Positions 25,361 to 37,743 of a DNA stretch of 64,000 bases are shown here, piece by piece; the stretch's first letter is position 1, and each line of letters begins with the position of its first letter. Under the pieces are notes generated by a model. That model was given only the letters and a program-made list of their open reading frames with translations, was not told the origin of the DNA and did no database searches. This stretch comes from Chlorops oryzae (Eukaryota > Arthropoda > Insecta > Diptera > Chloropidae), in the NCBI GenBank assembly GCA_020466095.1, contig CM035806.1, forward strand, positions 144,092,920 to 144,156,919, in the 5' to 3' direction. Made by a program: the position numbers and the translations under genes.

Positions 25361-28121
25361 TATATCTTATTGCAAGATATTGAGTAGGTGATCTTTAGGG
25401 CCGGAGTGGTTCGGCAAAAAAAAGGAGAAAAAAAAAAACAAACACCTCATACAATAGCAATTTGATCATAAAAGCATTCTAAATTTTTCACAATCAAAAG
25501 GTATCTCCGAGATAAGATATAGAAATTTTCGCAGCGCAAAGCAAAGATTGTTCACGAATAAACAAACAAACCTCATAACGCAAATTCGAATGTTTACGTC
25601 TCACGGACCATATCAACAATCAAATCTACATATATACTACACACATGCATGATAATACCTTGATAGAAAAAATCGTCGGCTTGGTTCAATAAAAGACGTC
25701 GCAAAGTGTCGCGACTCCATACATTTCTTGTCCAAAAATAGAAGGAGTTGCCCTAGAGCAATGAAATTCGGCATGGATATTTCTTTCGATGCGATTAAGA
25801 AATTTTGAAAAAAATGGAAAAATCGTTGAAGTTTTGTTCCAAAGCAATATAATATCTTTTTTTATATCTTCTTCATCTAAATCCACAGAAATTTTCTTAA
25901 CAAAACATATCATTTGTTTTGTTTTGCTCCCCATGTTCTGTCTTTAGAAGAGAGCCACACATTATTATAAAGTTCCCTTTTAGCAATGGAGATCACTATA
26001 ATAAAATCGACATAACAAAAAAAAAAGCCGCAGGAAAAAGCAAATGATATAACTTACTTATGTTTATATCACTTTGAGGTATAAAATACAAAAAAAAAAT
26101 TTTTTAGGGAGCAAGAGGGCGTTTCTTTTTTTTAATTTTAAAAATTTATTTTGCTTTTTGCCACTTATTTCTTCAAATGCTTTAATTTCTTGTAACGGCT
26201 AATCACATATGTTATAAATATGAACAAAAAATTAGTTGCCACTTAAAATATAAAGCTTACGCTATAATTTGGCATATAAATTATTAAGGTGAGACTACTA
26301 TCAACAAAATAATAGCATTTCAAATATTAGCTACTTTTAAAAGTTTCGCTAACAGAAACTAACAAATTTCGTTAAGTGTAACTTTAAAAGCGTGGTTTGC
26401 TTAAGCGGCTTAAAATATTGAGAAAACTTTTTTTGATTTCTCTTAGTACAAATATTAACTATTCATGACAGTAAAAATTTTTAAGCATTTCCAACCTTCA
26501 TTTTTGGCCACACTCGTGACACTGTGCGTCGTGCAGAGCTTTTCAATTTGATAGAGGTATACGGTATACCTACTATATATAACTCAGATAGTGGGAAGAA
26601 ATCAACAATAGAACCACATTTTCTCTTTCCATGGTATTTAAAAGACATTAACTCGGTAGTTCCAAAGACATTTTTTGTCACAGATATTATTCTAAAGACA
26701 AACCCCGAATGTATTTGGACCTCCGAAGTATGTACATGAATTAAGCCCGTTTTTCAATCTGTTCTGACAATTTTCTGGAAAACATAAAAAACTACCGTTA
26801 TCATATGGTTATACATGGGTTATTTGAAAATATAAAATTTCGCTATCTGAACAATCTTAGGCTTTTGGAATTTACTTATTCCAGAAAGAGAATACTTAGC
26901 ACTCAACAAGTTGAATCAAGTCCTCTATTAATATCAATACACTGAATAATAGTCGAACAAGCTTAATTATTGACTTCCTCAACGATTGGCTACGCTATTG
27001 TCATTGCCTATTCTCGGATGCACATATCATTGCGAATTTTGAAGAAAATTTTATGAAAAACAATTTCCGAGGGGTTTTCGGCGCTACAGTTGGTCGCTAG
27101 AATTCGAAAATTATTTTTAATTATATTTTTCTCTACGCGATTCTAGGCCATGAACAATTGTGCATTAGTATTGATCACCTGACCCGCAGGGGGTTAAAGG
27201 GGTGATTCCTCTGGGTGAAAATCAAGCCCGGAATAGGAGCCTAGGGGCCTACCGGGCAGACGAGTTGAAGGGCCCCCTATACTTTATGGTTAGAATGGCA
27301 TTCTCCGGTTTGCCCGGTGGTCTGGTCTGGGTCTGGTGCAAATTTTATGAACGGGGGTCATGATAGCCGAGAAAATGCTTTCAAAGCTGGTAAATAATTT
27401 AATTAGTCTTAATTTCAAAGTACGTTTAGATAAAATTCAGTGGACGTTGACTAACTGTAGAAACCCTGAGTCGTTACCTATTTCTAAGGCTGTATGGGGA
27501 ACTTTTCTTTTTGCTTCAATCTTTCCTCACTTCAACTCCGATGTAATTATCCACTTATACCCAAGGGTCTTCTTCCGGATGACTACCTCTTCACTTTCTA
27601 CTCAACTTGTCGCCCCTAATTTTAGCGTCATAGGTATAACAAGAGAACAGATGTCGCAATAGTGCGGGCTGATCCGACATTTTCTACATTCGAGTTATAT
27701 GAGGCGAATTTATTTTCAATCAAACTTCTGAATCTATTGTTATAAGACAAAATGAAAAATAATGAAAGATAAAAAATAAGTCCCAAGGTTGCAAGTGCTA
27801 TTTCGTTAAACATAAAAAAATTAATAAAAAAAAAAAAAAAAAATTAAATAATTAAACAAGTAAGAAAGCTAAAGTCGGTCAAGTCGGCGTTGATATACCC
27901 TATTCCGGACGATATTAGCGCACTAATTCTAATTACGAGTTTGGGTAGTGTGAACCACGGATGAAGTGAACACCTCACACACTCCTGGTATTAGCACATG
28001 GACTGAGGCTTATGAATTAAATGACGCTGGTATTCTCTTCGTGAGAAGACCGTTTTAAAATTATTAGGAGACCGTGAGGAACAAACGGTTCAGCCTTTTC
28101 GGCGGAAACCCGAGCACATAC

Positions 28122-28444
28122 TACCCAGCGGCCAAAATGATGCTAACATAAGCGATGAACCACAACACATTTTGTAGGCCGTAGGCCGTAAAGCATACGA
28201 CCTCATATACCATCGCAGTATACTTTTGTTCGAGCATGACCGTTTTGTAGAGCGAACGCCTACCACCACAACATAAAGTAAGCTATTGGGAGGCAGTTCG
28301 CCTACAAGCTCGTATACTTTGTAATCTGTTGGCAGGAAGTTTCCCTACAATCTCGTATACTTTGTAATAATTGATAGGCAGGTCGTTTACAATCTCGTAT
28401 ACTTTGTAGGCGGTAGGTAGGCACTGTTTGCCCGCTATGTAGGG
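28122..28444. mobile_element. TIR element, CCCAGCG family, copy 2
   Basis: Left CTACCCAGCGGCCAAAA and right GCCCGCTATGTAGGG. Body collinear with 15423-15736. Confidence 0.7.
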
Positions 28445-28849
28445 AGTTCAAGTTCTTACTTTTAAAAGATCCGCACAAAACTAATATACCCTGCTGAAGC
28501 TGGACATAAATCAATATGTCAATAAACCAAAAACATGGCAACATGACACATGGGCAAAAATGTTCAACCAAATTATGGTCTAACATATAATAATTACCTT
28601 TTGGTTCCGGTGTCTAGTTTATCCGGATGTTCGATATTTTTTTTCAAAAACGAAATAATGAAAACCATTTTGTAAGTTTGAATATCTCGTGCGAGGTTGA
28701 GCGGCCCGAGGAGGACAGGTATTTTTCGATCTAAGAATGTAGATCGATCCTACATACATACATACATACATATGTACATATTATGTAGGAAAGTTAACAA
28801 ATTGTTTTTCTTTTTCAAATTCTTATTTCAAAAATCTTTCCCCGTGCAT

Positions 28850-29720
28850 ATTATTGCGAGAACACTTGCGTCTGGAGATCTTGTTTATTTGCACTCGCTG
28901 ATAAGATTGAATTTCAGGTTGAATTCCTTCACTCGCTCGCGGTTTCCAGCCGAGATATTCTAGCACATACATATGTGTGCATATATGTATGCATGCCTGT
29001 ATGTACTTTGGCAAGCTTTTCTGTTAAAACCCATCGTTCGACACCTCGAAGTGGTTCGATTTCGACTCTGCTAGCTAACGTTGCGTCATTTAGATACAAC
29101 GCGTCATTTGGAAATGAAACTATTCTCGTCAGACTCTGTTGTGTTATTTCGCGATGTAGGTATTTAAGTCCAAAGCAAACTGAATATTTTCAAGTCAAAC
29201 CACTAATTTCAGTTAGTCAAGATTGTCAACAAACAAAACAACGAAAGGAAAAAAACGCATTTTAATGAATTGAATTTCTTTTTTTTTGTTTTGCGATCGG
29301 AATGATTTTTGCGACGCGCGATGTTCTCTCGCAACGGAATCTCGCAGACTGAACCGAAACGATGTGATCGCAACGCTACGAACGTCTGTGTCGAAAGACT
29401 TCAAAGCCAAAACAAACTCTGCTGATGATGAAAATGTCACTGATAGAAAATATTTAACAACTCACACATACACAGAGGGCCATAGAGAGAGAGAGAAAGA
29501 GTAGAATGCAAAAAAAAAAAATAAGTATATTAAGTTGGAAATCGAAAATCAACGATAGCAAGGCGAAACATGTGAATATGTCTGCGAAAAATAACACTCC
29601 AGACTGTATAACCGTGGGTCCAAACGCCTTCGATAGCGTACACAAACAAATCCAGATACTACATCGGGCGGCTTTACAACGATCCGCTACATACAAAATG
29701 TAAATATGAAAACAAATAGA
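28850..29720 (+). other. CG-rich island, possible promoter or untranslated exon
   Basis: Less AT-rich and richer in CpG than its surroundings. Contains TTCGA/GAA-type repeats (29035-29065, 29106-29135), an initiator-like TCAGTTAGT at 29209 and two short plus-strand frames (29286-29504, 29506-29703) of 65-72 codons without recognised homology. It may be a transcript start for an unannotated RNA or for an alternative wnd leader region; no complete gene could be built. Confidence 0.25.
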
Positions 29721-29773
29721 AACCTCGTCTAAGATTAAAATGTGCAAGTCCCGTATCGGACAAGCAATAATAT

Positions 29774-29983
29774 CAGCCCGATTCTGAATGTTCCCGGGGA
29801 ACTTTTACTTTTCTCCAGAGTAAACTTCTTATTTTTTAACTATTTGGGGGAAGAAATTCGATGGTGAATGGATATTTGACCCATATCCATAATTTTTCTT
29901 ATCCTATCTATTTAAAAAAAAAAGGGCAATTTATGTCTCGAGAAAAGTAAATTCCCCGGGTACCTATATGCTGAATCGGGCTG
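29774..29983. mobile_element. TIR element with TAT target duplication, CAGCCCGATTC family
   Basis: CAGCCCGATTCTGAATGTTC at the left, inverse (GAATCGGGCTG) at the right, CCCGGGGAA/TTCCCCGGG inside, TAT on both sides (29771-29773, 29984-29986). A solo right end lies at 50715-50771. Confidence 0.8.
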
Positions 29984-30502
29984 TATAAATTGCTGTGAAG
30001 TAAATCAGGGTGGAAAAAAATTGTTTTTTTTTTTTTTGGTTTTGCAGTTGGTGCAGTTGGTTGAGATGCCAACTTACGATGCGGTTCAGTTCCGAGTTCG
30101 GTCTTGGATGTTTTTGTTGTCTAACTTCTCTCGTGGTATCACAACAGGCCCATGTGTGCTCTAAGTGTGTCACTCTTCATGGTACAAATACGGATGGATG
30201 GTGCGCACTATGGGTAAGGACAATGGCTAAAGAATGAACCTCCTAATGGATAATTGAAAAGATCAAATGATCTGAAAAGTACAACACAGGATGTCCTGGA
30301 GCATGCTTTGGTCCTCAAGTAGAAACAGAAATAGAAAATTAAGGTAGGTGCATATACATACATATGTTATAGTGATATTTCCTGTGGTCTAGCAGGCACC
30401 AAAGAAAAAAATCTCTTTCTGCTTGAGATTCCTAGGAGAAAGAAATATCTCTGATTCTAGATGAGAAAATGCGCCCAGAGACTGGAACCTTAATAGACAA
30501 TA

Positions 30503-30806
30503 CAGTGGAGCCCTGTTTTTCTGGCCTCTGTCTAATCCGACACCCCTGAAATCGGATATCACTATTAGGGGTGTCATGGAAATCAACTCGATGTGGAAAA
30601 ATGTCGAAATTTTTACTTCAGAGTATAACATATGGAATCTTATCATTGGATCTGTATTTGTCAGATTACAAGGATTAATTTTTTGTAAGAAAAAATTCCG
30701 AACTATAGAGGGTCTTAGGCAACGCTATATAATCCGATAGACTCGCCAGATAGAATAGATAGATACTACCCTGCAAAAATTTCGTCCAAGTACGAGGGGT
30801 CCACTG
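30503..30806. mobile_element. pogo-like MITE
   Basis: TA|CAGTGGAGCCC ... GGGGTCCACTG|TA, 304 bp. The interior has ATCCGAC/ATCCGATA repeats. The TA target and CAGTRG end are typical of the pogo/Tigger group. No transposase. Confidence 0.75.
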
Positions 30807-30847
30807 TACCAACATAATAATATGTAAAGTTGGCTGTCTTCACTTAC

Positions 30848-31049
30848 CGTTTCCACAATGGGTCGTTGGTTTTGAAGAATAATTTCGGAATGCTGCCATG
30901 ATGCTGCTTTGATAATGTGGCAGTTTGTAAATTTCTTGCAGGGGTCAAGTCCTCCCGACTTTTAGTGCCTCGATGTACCGATGTGTGCATTATGCATATC
31001 AAAGTTGTTGTTTTATTTATCAAGAGAATTTAAGATTCCATTTCGATAT
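30848..31049 (-). other. wnd: probable 5' UTR exon of wnd
   Basis: Bounded by a strong acceptor (TTTCTTTTACAG before 31049) and donor (AACG|GTAAGTG at 30847). It contains an ATG at about 30899 opening an upstream frame to the donor. Joined to 24094, that frame ends in a TGA overlapping the wnd ATG. Position, strand and splice sites fit wnd, but no transcript evidence is available. Confidence 0.5.
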
Positions 31050-31117
31050 CTGTAAAAGAAATGAGATACGATAGAAAAACAGTTATAGGGTTAATTGTGA
31101 TGTTAAGGAAACGCACT

Positions 31118-31145
31118 CTCTCTCTCTCTCTCTCTCTCTCGCTCT
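31118..31145. repeat. (CT)n microsatellite
   Basis: Uninterrupted TC dinucleotides. Similar CT/GA tracts at 34617-34690, 34838-34870 and 36391-36425; on the minus strand these are GAGA-type sequences. Confidence 0.85.
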
Positions 31146-31925
31146 CGAGATTTTCGGTAATGAAGTTAATAATATGAACAAACATGGGCACACTGCAGTG
31201 CATTTAATATTTCCGCGAGGGGAATCATTTATGATTTACGGGCTTGGCAAACCCTCGGACCCTAGCCAAATATCCATAAAATACAGGATTCGGGTATGGG
31301 GTCAAATTGAAAGTGCAGGAACCATTTGGAGAATGTACACAGAGTTAACCATACGACTTGCATTTAGTGTTGGTGTAGTTCACCTAAACTAGTTACAGTT
31401 ATGTTCACACCTTTCTCTATGACGGAAAAATGGTACCACAGGAAGCCGGGAGCCCCAGAATCCGTTTTAGAATTCTGCCCGGTCTTTTGGGTACGGCCCC
31501 TCGAGGAGTATCGTGGGGGGGGGGGATGTGGTATCAATGAGTCGAGGATAGCGCCGGATCTCGATCCAGGTTCGCCAATTCGGTCCATGCCCACTGATGA
31601 GGCAAAATGGGCACACTGGGTGTGTGATGCCCAGTGGAGCGTTTTGTATCTTGTGATACTGCGGTTGCAGCACCGAAGCGTACAGAATCGTATAAAGCAA
31701 TTAAATTCTGTGACTTGAATATTTAAAGTATCAGTATTACATAATTTATTGGTGCTGGAAATGAAATTACATTATATAACAGTAAATTCTTCTTCCTTTA
31801 ACTGGAACTGAAAAGTGCCCATCCACGATTAGCTTGGAATTTTTTGGTGGAACATTTTATTCCATCTTTATTGATTTCATATCCTTCATGGTCCAACAAT
31901 GCAATCAATGACCTGGTTATACATA

Positions 31926-32420
31926 CAGTACTTCCCGCTTTATTGCATTTCGTTTAATTGCAAAACCCTTCTAATTGCTATAGAAATTTTGCATCGAGTT
32001 TTCCTCATATGACGTAACAGAAATTTCCGGCTATATTTGTCACACGCTTATTTGCAATACTCTCGTAATCGCTACGGTTTATAATAACCACCAATTAATA
32101 CAGGTATGAGAAAATTCGATAGCCAATTACTATGGAATGTTTGATATTTCCCACGTCGTCTAATTTTTTGTATATACGAATGTCATATGTAATTAAATTT
32201 ATTTTTTCGTTTATGAAAAATATCCTACTTATGTATGTAAATACCTACATTTCTAAATGTTTTCAACTCTTTTAAGTGCAATTTTGTTTCATTAAAGCCT
32301 ATTATCCCTTACACGAAACAATATTGCTATTATCCGAGTACTCTGTTAATTAAAGTCTTCGCTTAATTGCAAAAAAAAAAGTTGAATAATTTTGCTGTTG
32401 CAATTAAGCGGGAAGTACTG
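31926..32420. mobile_element. pogo-like element, 495 bp
   Basis: TA|CAGTACTTCCCGCTTTATTG ... TTAAGCGGGAAGTACTG|TA. Subterminal AATTGC motifs repeat throughout both halves. No transposase frame. Confidence 0.8.
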
Positions 32421-32999
32421 TATTGAATCCTCCAATTATGAGGGGTGTCCACTGGCTTTGGGTCGATTTATACTAACAAAAAAACAAATCAAGAAAAAGA
32501 TCTTGGAATTTTTCCCCACTTCGAGGATGTATCCATTTATGGGAGTTCCCAGTTATAAGGGATTTCTCTGCATCTGCTCCCTATGAAAATTAAAAATTAT
32601 TCATATGTAAGATATCAAAGAAAATCAGTTTCTTCCCAGCCAACTAAAAGAGACCGCACGGAGCTCCTAAAGACTCATTTTCCGGAGCCTTATATGGAAA
32701 AAGTGTACTTTTTGGGATCTCAAAATTTATCTTTCATGATTGGTAGTGTAGATATACTACACTAGAATGCTCCTTTCGAATCTTTTTTGACTCTCTTCCA
32801 GATATAACTCTTTCTAGGCGTTGTTTTTTTTTTTTTTTTTTTTTTTTTTTTTGAGGCCTTGGAAAAAGCATTACTTCGAAGAGCTCCGTTAGGTGTCCTT
32901 TTACATTCCTATTCCGAGCATTCCGGAAAAACTTCGTCAGGGTGCTTTAAAAGGAGTCCTTTTGCGGAGCACTTCGTACATGATTGGCTGGGTTATGAC

Positions 33000-33242
33000 C
33001 AGGGCTCGGATTTTGTTGACTTTTATAAATTTAAAGCATACTTTAAGGAGTAAAGTTTTTATTTAACTCACATAAAGTTACGACTCAAGTCGATTTTTAA
33101 CTTCAATATAAATTTTTTTGAAATAAGACAAGCGGTTTGAATTTCAACTTTGCTAAACTTATTCCTAAAATGTTAGTTAGAAAAATTTTTGCTCCTTTAA
33201 GTATGCTTCAAATTTATAAAAGTCAACAAAATCCGAGCCCTG
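33000..33242. mobile_element. hAT MITE with 8 bp TSD
   Basis: CAGGGCTCGGATTTTGTTGA and inverse, TIRs about 50 bp. Flanked by GTTATGAC at 32992-32999 and 33243-33250. Inner TIR related to 14959-15195. Confidence 0.88.
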
Positions 33243-33250
33243 GTTATGAC

Positions 33251-33511
33251 TAGGGAACAGAAAACGTTTAAATTCAGCACCAAAAGTATGCATTTGAATA
33301 CTTTGAATATTTCCGATAGTGACAAATCTGTCCATTCTTGTAGATTTGCCCATTTGATCACATCTTGAGGAAGGGTTTTGAAAGATCTTCGGATATCTTT
33401 AAAGCCTTCATGAGGCTCCTTTTATACAGGCTTAAAATGATATTAATTGGTTTTTAAATATTCAAATGTATACTTTTAGGTGATGAATTCAAATATTTTC
33501 TGTTGCCCCTT
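33251..33511. mobile_element. hAT-like MITE abutting the previous one
   Basis: Left TAGGGAACAGAAAA, right TTTTCTGTTGCCCCTT, degenerate inverse copies. A third GTTATGAC follows at 33512-33519. The body is nearly identical to 35487-35742 (shared CTGTCCATTCTTGTAGATTT and GGAAGGGTTTTGAAAGATCT). Confidence 0.75.
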
Positions 33512-34837
33512 GTTATGACTCATTATCAAGAGTTAAACATACTTTGACAGGAGGAAAAATTGAAGACTAAGCTGTTAAAATTCTTAACCATTTCAATATG
33601 CTTCCCGTAACAGTTCCCGCAAGAGTATCTAATCCATAAAAACGCCGGCCTGAAAGCTGATAAGATGATAGATACAATCTTGTTCAATGATATTCCACCG
33701 CATAAAGGTATGTTTCCATAGAGATGATGCTCAGTTGTATATCCCGGAAAAAAAGTTAGAGACAGAAAAAAAAAGAGAAATGGATTTAGTTGGACATGCG
33801 GAAGGACTGAAGGTACTTGAACAGGATGACTTTCGTTAACCATAAATGGTGTAGGTATAATATTTTAGTAAACAACTAATAATGTATGTATGTATGTATG
33901 TTTTTGATGCTCCATGCTCCACTGGGAGTTAAGGATAGAAGATAAAAAGAGAAAGAAACAAATATGCTGTGATTCTCGAAAAGAGAGTTGTCATCCTCAC
34001 TTACAAATTGATTCTACCTGCAAACGATTCCACAACAATGCTCGAACGAACAGGTATACCTGTATACCATTTATATATATAAATGAGAATTGATGAAAAA
34101 ACCTTTTTTTTTAGTATTTTTTTTTTTTATTATTTGTTTTTCGAATCCATAGAGCTCGTCCAGAGCCACAGAAGAAGAGTTACGAAAGAAATGGAGTCGT
34201 TGCAGCTAGTTGATGAGCCTTAAATGTTTTCGCATTTTCCGCTTCGATGTATTTGCATAGGAAGGTATGAATTTGCACCTTGCCGTGGGTGAATACCCTT
34301 TTGGCTTAAATGAACATTTCGCTTCATTTTAAACTTAAGTTAGAATTTATTTGATTTTCGTATTGAAACCATCGTTCTCAAATATTGAATTTCGCTAATT
34401 GTTTATTTTATTATGAGCGCACTATGTTTGTATTATTGTTTAGTTTATTTTTTTCTCATTTATTGCCGATTTAGAGCTCACGCGTTCGAGTGTGTGAATT
34501 TAAATTTCGAAAATCAATACGCAATACATAAATTTTCAAAATATTTTGTACGTAGGCTCTGTGACGTGATTTCTGATTCGCACTCTGGACAGAAACTTCA
34601 ACTCGCAGCTCTGTCCTCTCTCTCGCGCGCGCGCGTTCTCTCTCTCAATCTCCCACTCTCCCACTCTCTCTCACTCTCTCTCACTGTCTCTAGCAGCGAG
34701 TGGCGAAAAGCATAAAATCAATAACAGAACATTTTGTTCTACACCACCACCTTAAACTTGCACTTGCACTCAAAGTTACCAAAGTATGTAACTTTTTTGG
34801 TTCCCGCGTACCAACAATTTATGTGTATAAGATTATT

Positions 34838-34868
<31 letters not shown>

Positions 34869-35486
34869 GTCTCCTTCTGAATGAGCGTTTCAATTTAACA
34901 CTGTGCAGAATTGGTAGTCTCCTGGATAAATGTCAATGCATATTACGATTATTTATTCCAATATTTTTTTCATGGTTTTTAACTATGTTTAAATAAATAG
35001 AGCTTTTATGAAAAGCTCTTGCTTGTTATTTATTTAAATTATTATTTGTGACTTAAGTCAGGCCTATTTTTTCGAACCAGGCCAGCACGAGAGACCGAGC
35101 GAACACCGAACGACCGAGCAAACTCACAAAACTTGAAAAATTTTCTACTCAACAGCACCAACGGTAATAACTTGACTAAAGATTTTGGTTATACTCGGTC
35201 CAGTTTTTGTTTGGCGCCGAGACGTTTCTTGTTTTTAGCTTGGCTTTGACTTGCGCCACATTAGAATAAAGTGATGTGCAAATTTAATTGAACAAAATTC
35301 GATGCTTTTTTCTGCAGTGGATTTTCTTAATTGCATTCGAAGTGTCCCGGGTACCAGGTTTCTACAATTTTAATTGCTTAAGACATACATACATATATAT
35401 GTTATTATTTTTCGATCTAATACATAATTAATATTATTTTTGGTTCCCTTACGTTCAATGGGTTTCATCTTGTGGCTATTCTAGGC

Positions 35487-35742
35487 CAGGGCAAAAGAAA
35501 ATATTTGAATTCAGCACCGAAAAGTATGCATTTGAATACTTTGAATATTTGCGATAGTGACAAATCTGTCCATTCTTGTAGATTTGCCCATTTGATCACA
35601 TCTTGAGGAAGGGTTTTGAAAGATCTTCGGATATCTTTAAAAAGCCTTCATGAGGTTTTTATACAGGTTAAAAAATGTATTAATTGGTTTTTAAATTTAA
35701 ATGATTTTTAGGTGATGAATTTAAATATTTTCTCTTGCCCTA
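35487..35742. mobile_element. second copy of the CAGGGCAA hAT-like MITE
   Basis: CAGGGCAAAAGAAAATATTT ... AAATATTTTCTCTTGCCCT. About 255 bp, collinear with 33251-33511. No clear TSD. Confidence 0.75.
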
Positions 35743-35917
35743 TTTATGAATATCCTAGTTTAAAATGATTTTCATAGGAATATGCAAGTTCAAAAATAAC
35801 AGAATTTGTACCTTCACTTAAAAAAAAAAAAAAAATATGAATTAATAAGATTGCTGTCAAGGCCTGAAACACGTGATCTCTTTACAATTTTAAAAAATGT
35901 TTGAAAAATGCTATTAC

Positions 35918-36173
35918 CAGGGCAACCAATAAAATAATTTTATTGAGCCCGTAAAGTAAGCAATATTTGAAAAAATTTAAAGATTTTAGGTGAAAGAATT
36001 TGCTGTGGTCTTGTTTGTTCCGCATTTACATGGTCCATAAAAATCTATAATTCCCTTCTAAAGGTGTTTTAAGCGTGTTTTCAAGAAAAACAACAGAATT
36101 CCAGCATCGGAAACAATTTAAAATATTGACATGTATATTTTAGGCCTCAATTTAAATATTTTTGGTTGCCCTG
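35918..36173. mobile_element. CAGGGCAACC hAT-like MITE
   Basis: CAGGGCAACCAATAAAATAA and inverse AAATATTTTTGGTTGCCCTG. Terminal bases shared with the 33251 and 35487 copies but the interior differs. Confidence 0.65.
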
Positions 36174-37472
36174 GATGACCTCTATTGACGAAAAAAAAAA
36201 AAAAAAAAATGTAGAAACAACAGCAGATTACCAAGTTAATTTAAAATTTCTTACAACAAAATAAGAAGGCATACTTGTCATTTAAAAAATTTTGTTTTTA
36301 AATTATAAGAATATATTTTCGTGTAACTGTATAGACCAATGTATCTGGTCTTTGCTGAGCGAAATCGATGCGTGTGCGAGAGAGTAAACGAGAGAGAAAG
36401 AGAGAGAGAGAGAGGGAGAGGGAGCGAGAAAAACAACCACCGTCGCAACAATCGACTAGATACATGCAAAACCATTTTCATTTTAAACCGTGTTTCAGAA
36501 ATACATACATACGTACACAAACATACCTGCTCGATGGGGCGGGAGGGTGCTGAGAATGGAGGGGGACGTAGTGAAATATTTGAAGTCGTCTTTTGTTGCT
36601 TTTAGCGTGTTTTACCATGTTAATAAAATATTTTTTCATGAGCACGCTTTGGCCATAAGTATGCATGTAAAATGTATATACCTATGTATATAAAAATGCC
36701 ACATTGCTTTGCGCATGTGTTGACCAAGAATCTCGTTTTCTTTTAATCGGTTTTTTTTTTTTGCTTTTTTCGATTTTTTGTCTCATCGTTTTATGCTGCA
36801 AAAAGCACGATAGGTGGTTAAGATATAGAGAAATGTAAGGTAAAAAAATAAAAGGTGCTCTTATACGTGAGAGCAAAAGTTTATTCTCTTTCCGTTTTGA
36901 AGTTCAATCCATGAATGTGTTGAAAAAGTCCGACTTACGAGTAAAAGCTTACCTCCTTCGTTTCGTTTCCAGTTCATTCTTGTTGACATGCTCGAAAAAT
37001 AGTGCCTATAAACGGACAGTACTTATAAGCGGGGATTTTTTTAATGAAAGCTTAAGGCAAATGACACAAAATCGCATGCATATAAGCGGAGAATGCTTAT
37101 ATCCGGGGTGCATATAACCGGAGAATACTGTACTCCAAATTGCTCAGGTCCACTCACAGAGCTGGCAAGTTTGAAATCCTAAACTGCTCGATTAAAAAAA
37201 TAATAAAACATTTTTAAAAAATCTGTGCTAAGTTATAACACTTTTATGAACTGGCTCAAACTGAGGGAGACAAGGGTTTGTGTTCAATGCGTTCTTTGGC
37301 AACAGATTCGATGACAAGGAGCTTAAAGTAACGCTTTTTGGAAACTAGGCACCCCATTCTATATTTTATTTAATAAAGAAACAATTAGGATTTACATACA
37401 TTAGAAATGCCACGGAAATTGATTTGGCTGGACACCGGATATCCAGTCACCCGATAGATGATTTTTTTTTTT

Positions 37473-37743
37473 TAATTCGAATGTAGTGGCTCTGGGATAG
37501 CGTAGGGGATGCGTGCTATGCTCTTGATCCCAGGGTCCGAGGTTCGATTCACGGCACAGGCGAAAGGAGTGTAATGTTCGAATGCCTAGCACTGTGTTTT
37601 TAAAAATCGCATATTAGGGGAACATGTAACATACAAAGAAATATAACTCACACAAACACAAGAAATACTCCTTGAGTATCACAATGGGCTGATTAACGCC
37701 TAAGTGGCAGCCACTTCAACCTACCTACCTAATTCGAATGTAG
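37473..37743 (+). mobile_element. tRNA-derived SINE with 14 bp TSD
   Basis: An RNA polymerase III-type promoter: A box TAGCGTAGGGG at 37498-37508 and B box GGTTCGATTCA at 37541-37551, in the spacing of a tRNA gene. The body (37487-37729) ends in a short CTAC repeat. Flanked by TAATTCGAATGTAG at 37473-37486 and 37730-37743, exact. The acceptor stem does not pair, so this is not a functional tRNA. Moved by LINE machinery in trans. Confidence 0.88.

Larger units (their letters stand above)
24556..30847. other. wnd upstream/first-intron DNA
   Basis: If the exon at 30848-31049 belongs to wnd, this is its first intron. It contains the elements listed at 25131, 28122, 29774 and 30503. 26.4-27.7 kb has GC-richer patches (for example around 27180-27330) but no homology or splice-consistent coding was recognised. 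27857-27900 (AGAAAGCTAAAGTC then TATACCCTATTCC) resembles the ends of dispersed fly repeats. Confidence 0.45.
33520..37486. other. intergenic, simple repeats and promoter-like patches
   Basis: Besides the listed MITEs: CT/GA tracts at 34617-34690, 34838-34870 and 36391-36425, a plus-strand splice-donor-like site at 35162 (AACG|GTAATAAC) after a CGA-rich leader-like stretch from 35085, and a minus-strand donor-like GGAG|GTAAGC at 36953. A short CAGTACTTATAAGCGG / GGAGAATACTG element lies at about 37015-37130. No coding gene recognised. Confidence 0.4.

Noticed and set aside
26481..27813. Short ORFs of 60-100 codons at 26.5-27.8 kb
   Set aside because: No recognisable family, no matching splice sites and no codon bias evident; treated as chance frames.
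37487..37560. Functional tRNA gene
   Set aside because: A and B boxes are present but the ends do not form an acceptor stem, and the unit is flanked by TSDs; it is a SINE.
37401..37592. Minus-strand 63-codon ORF with SNLGPWDQEHSTHPLRYPRA-like sequence
   Set aside because: Antisense of the SINE tRNA-like region; such peptides recur wherever the SINE sits.
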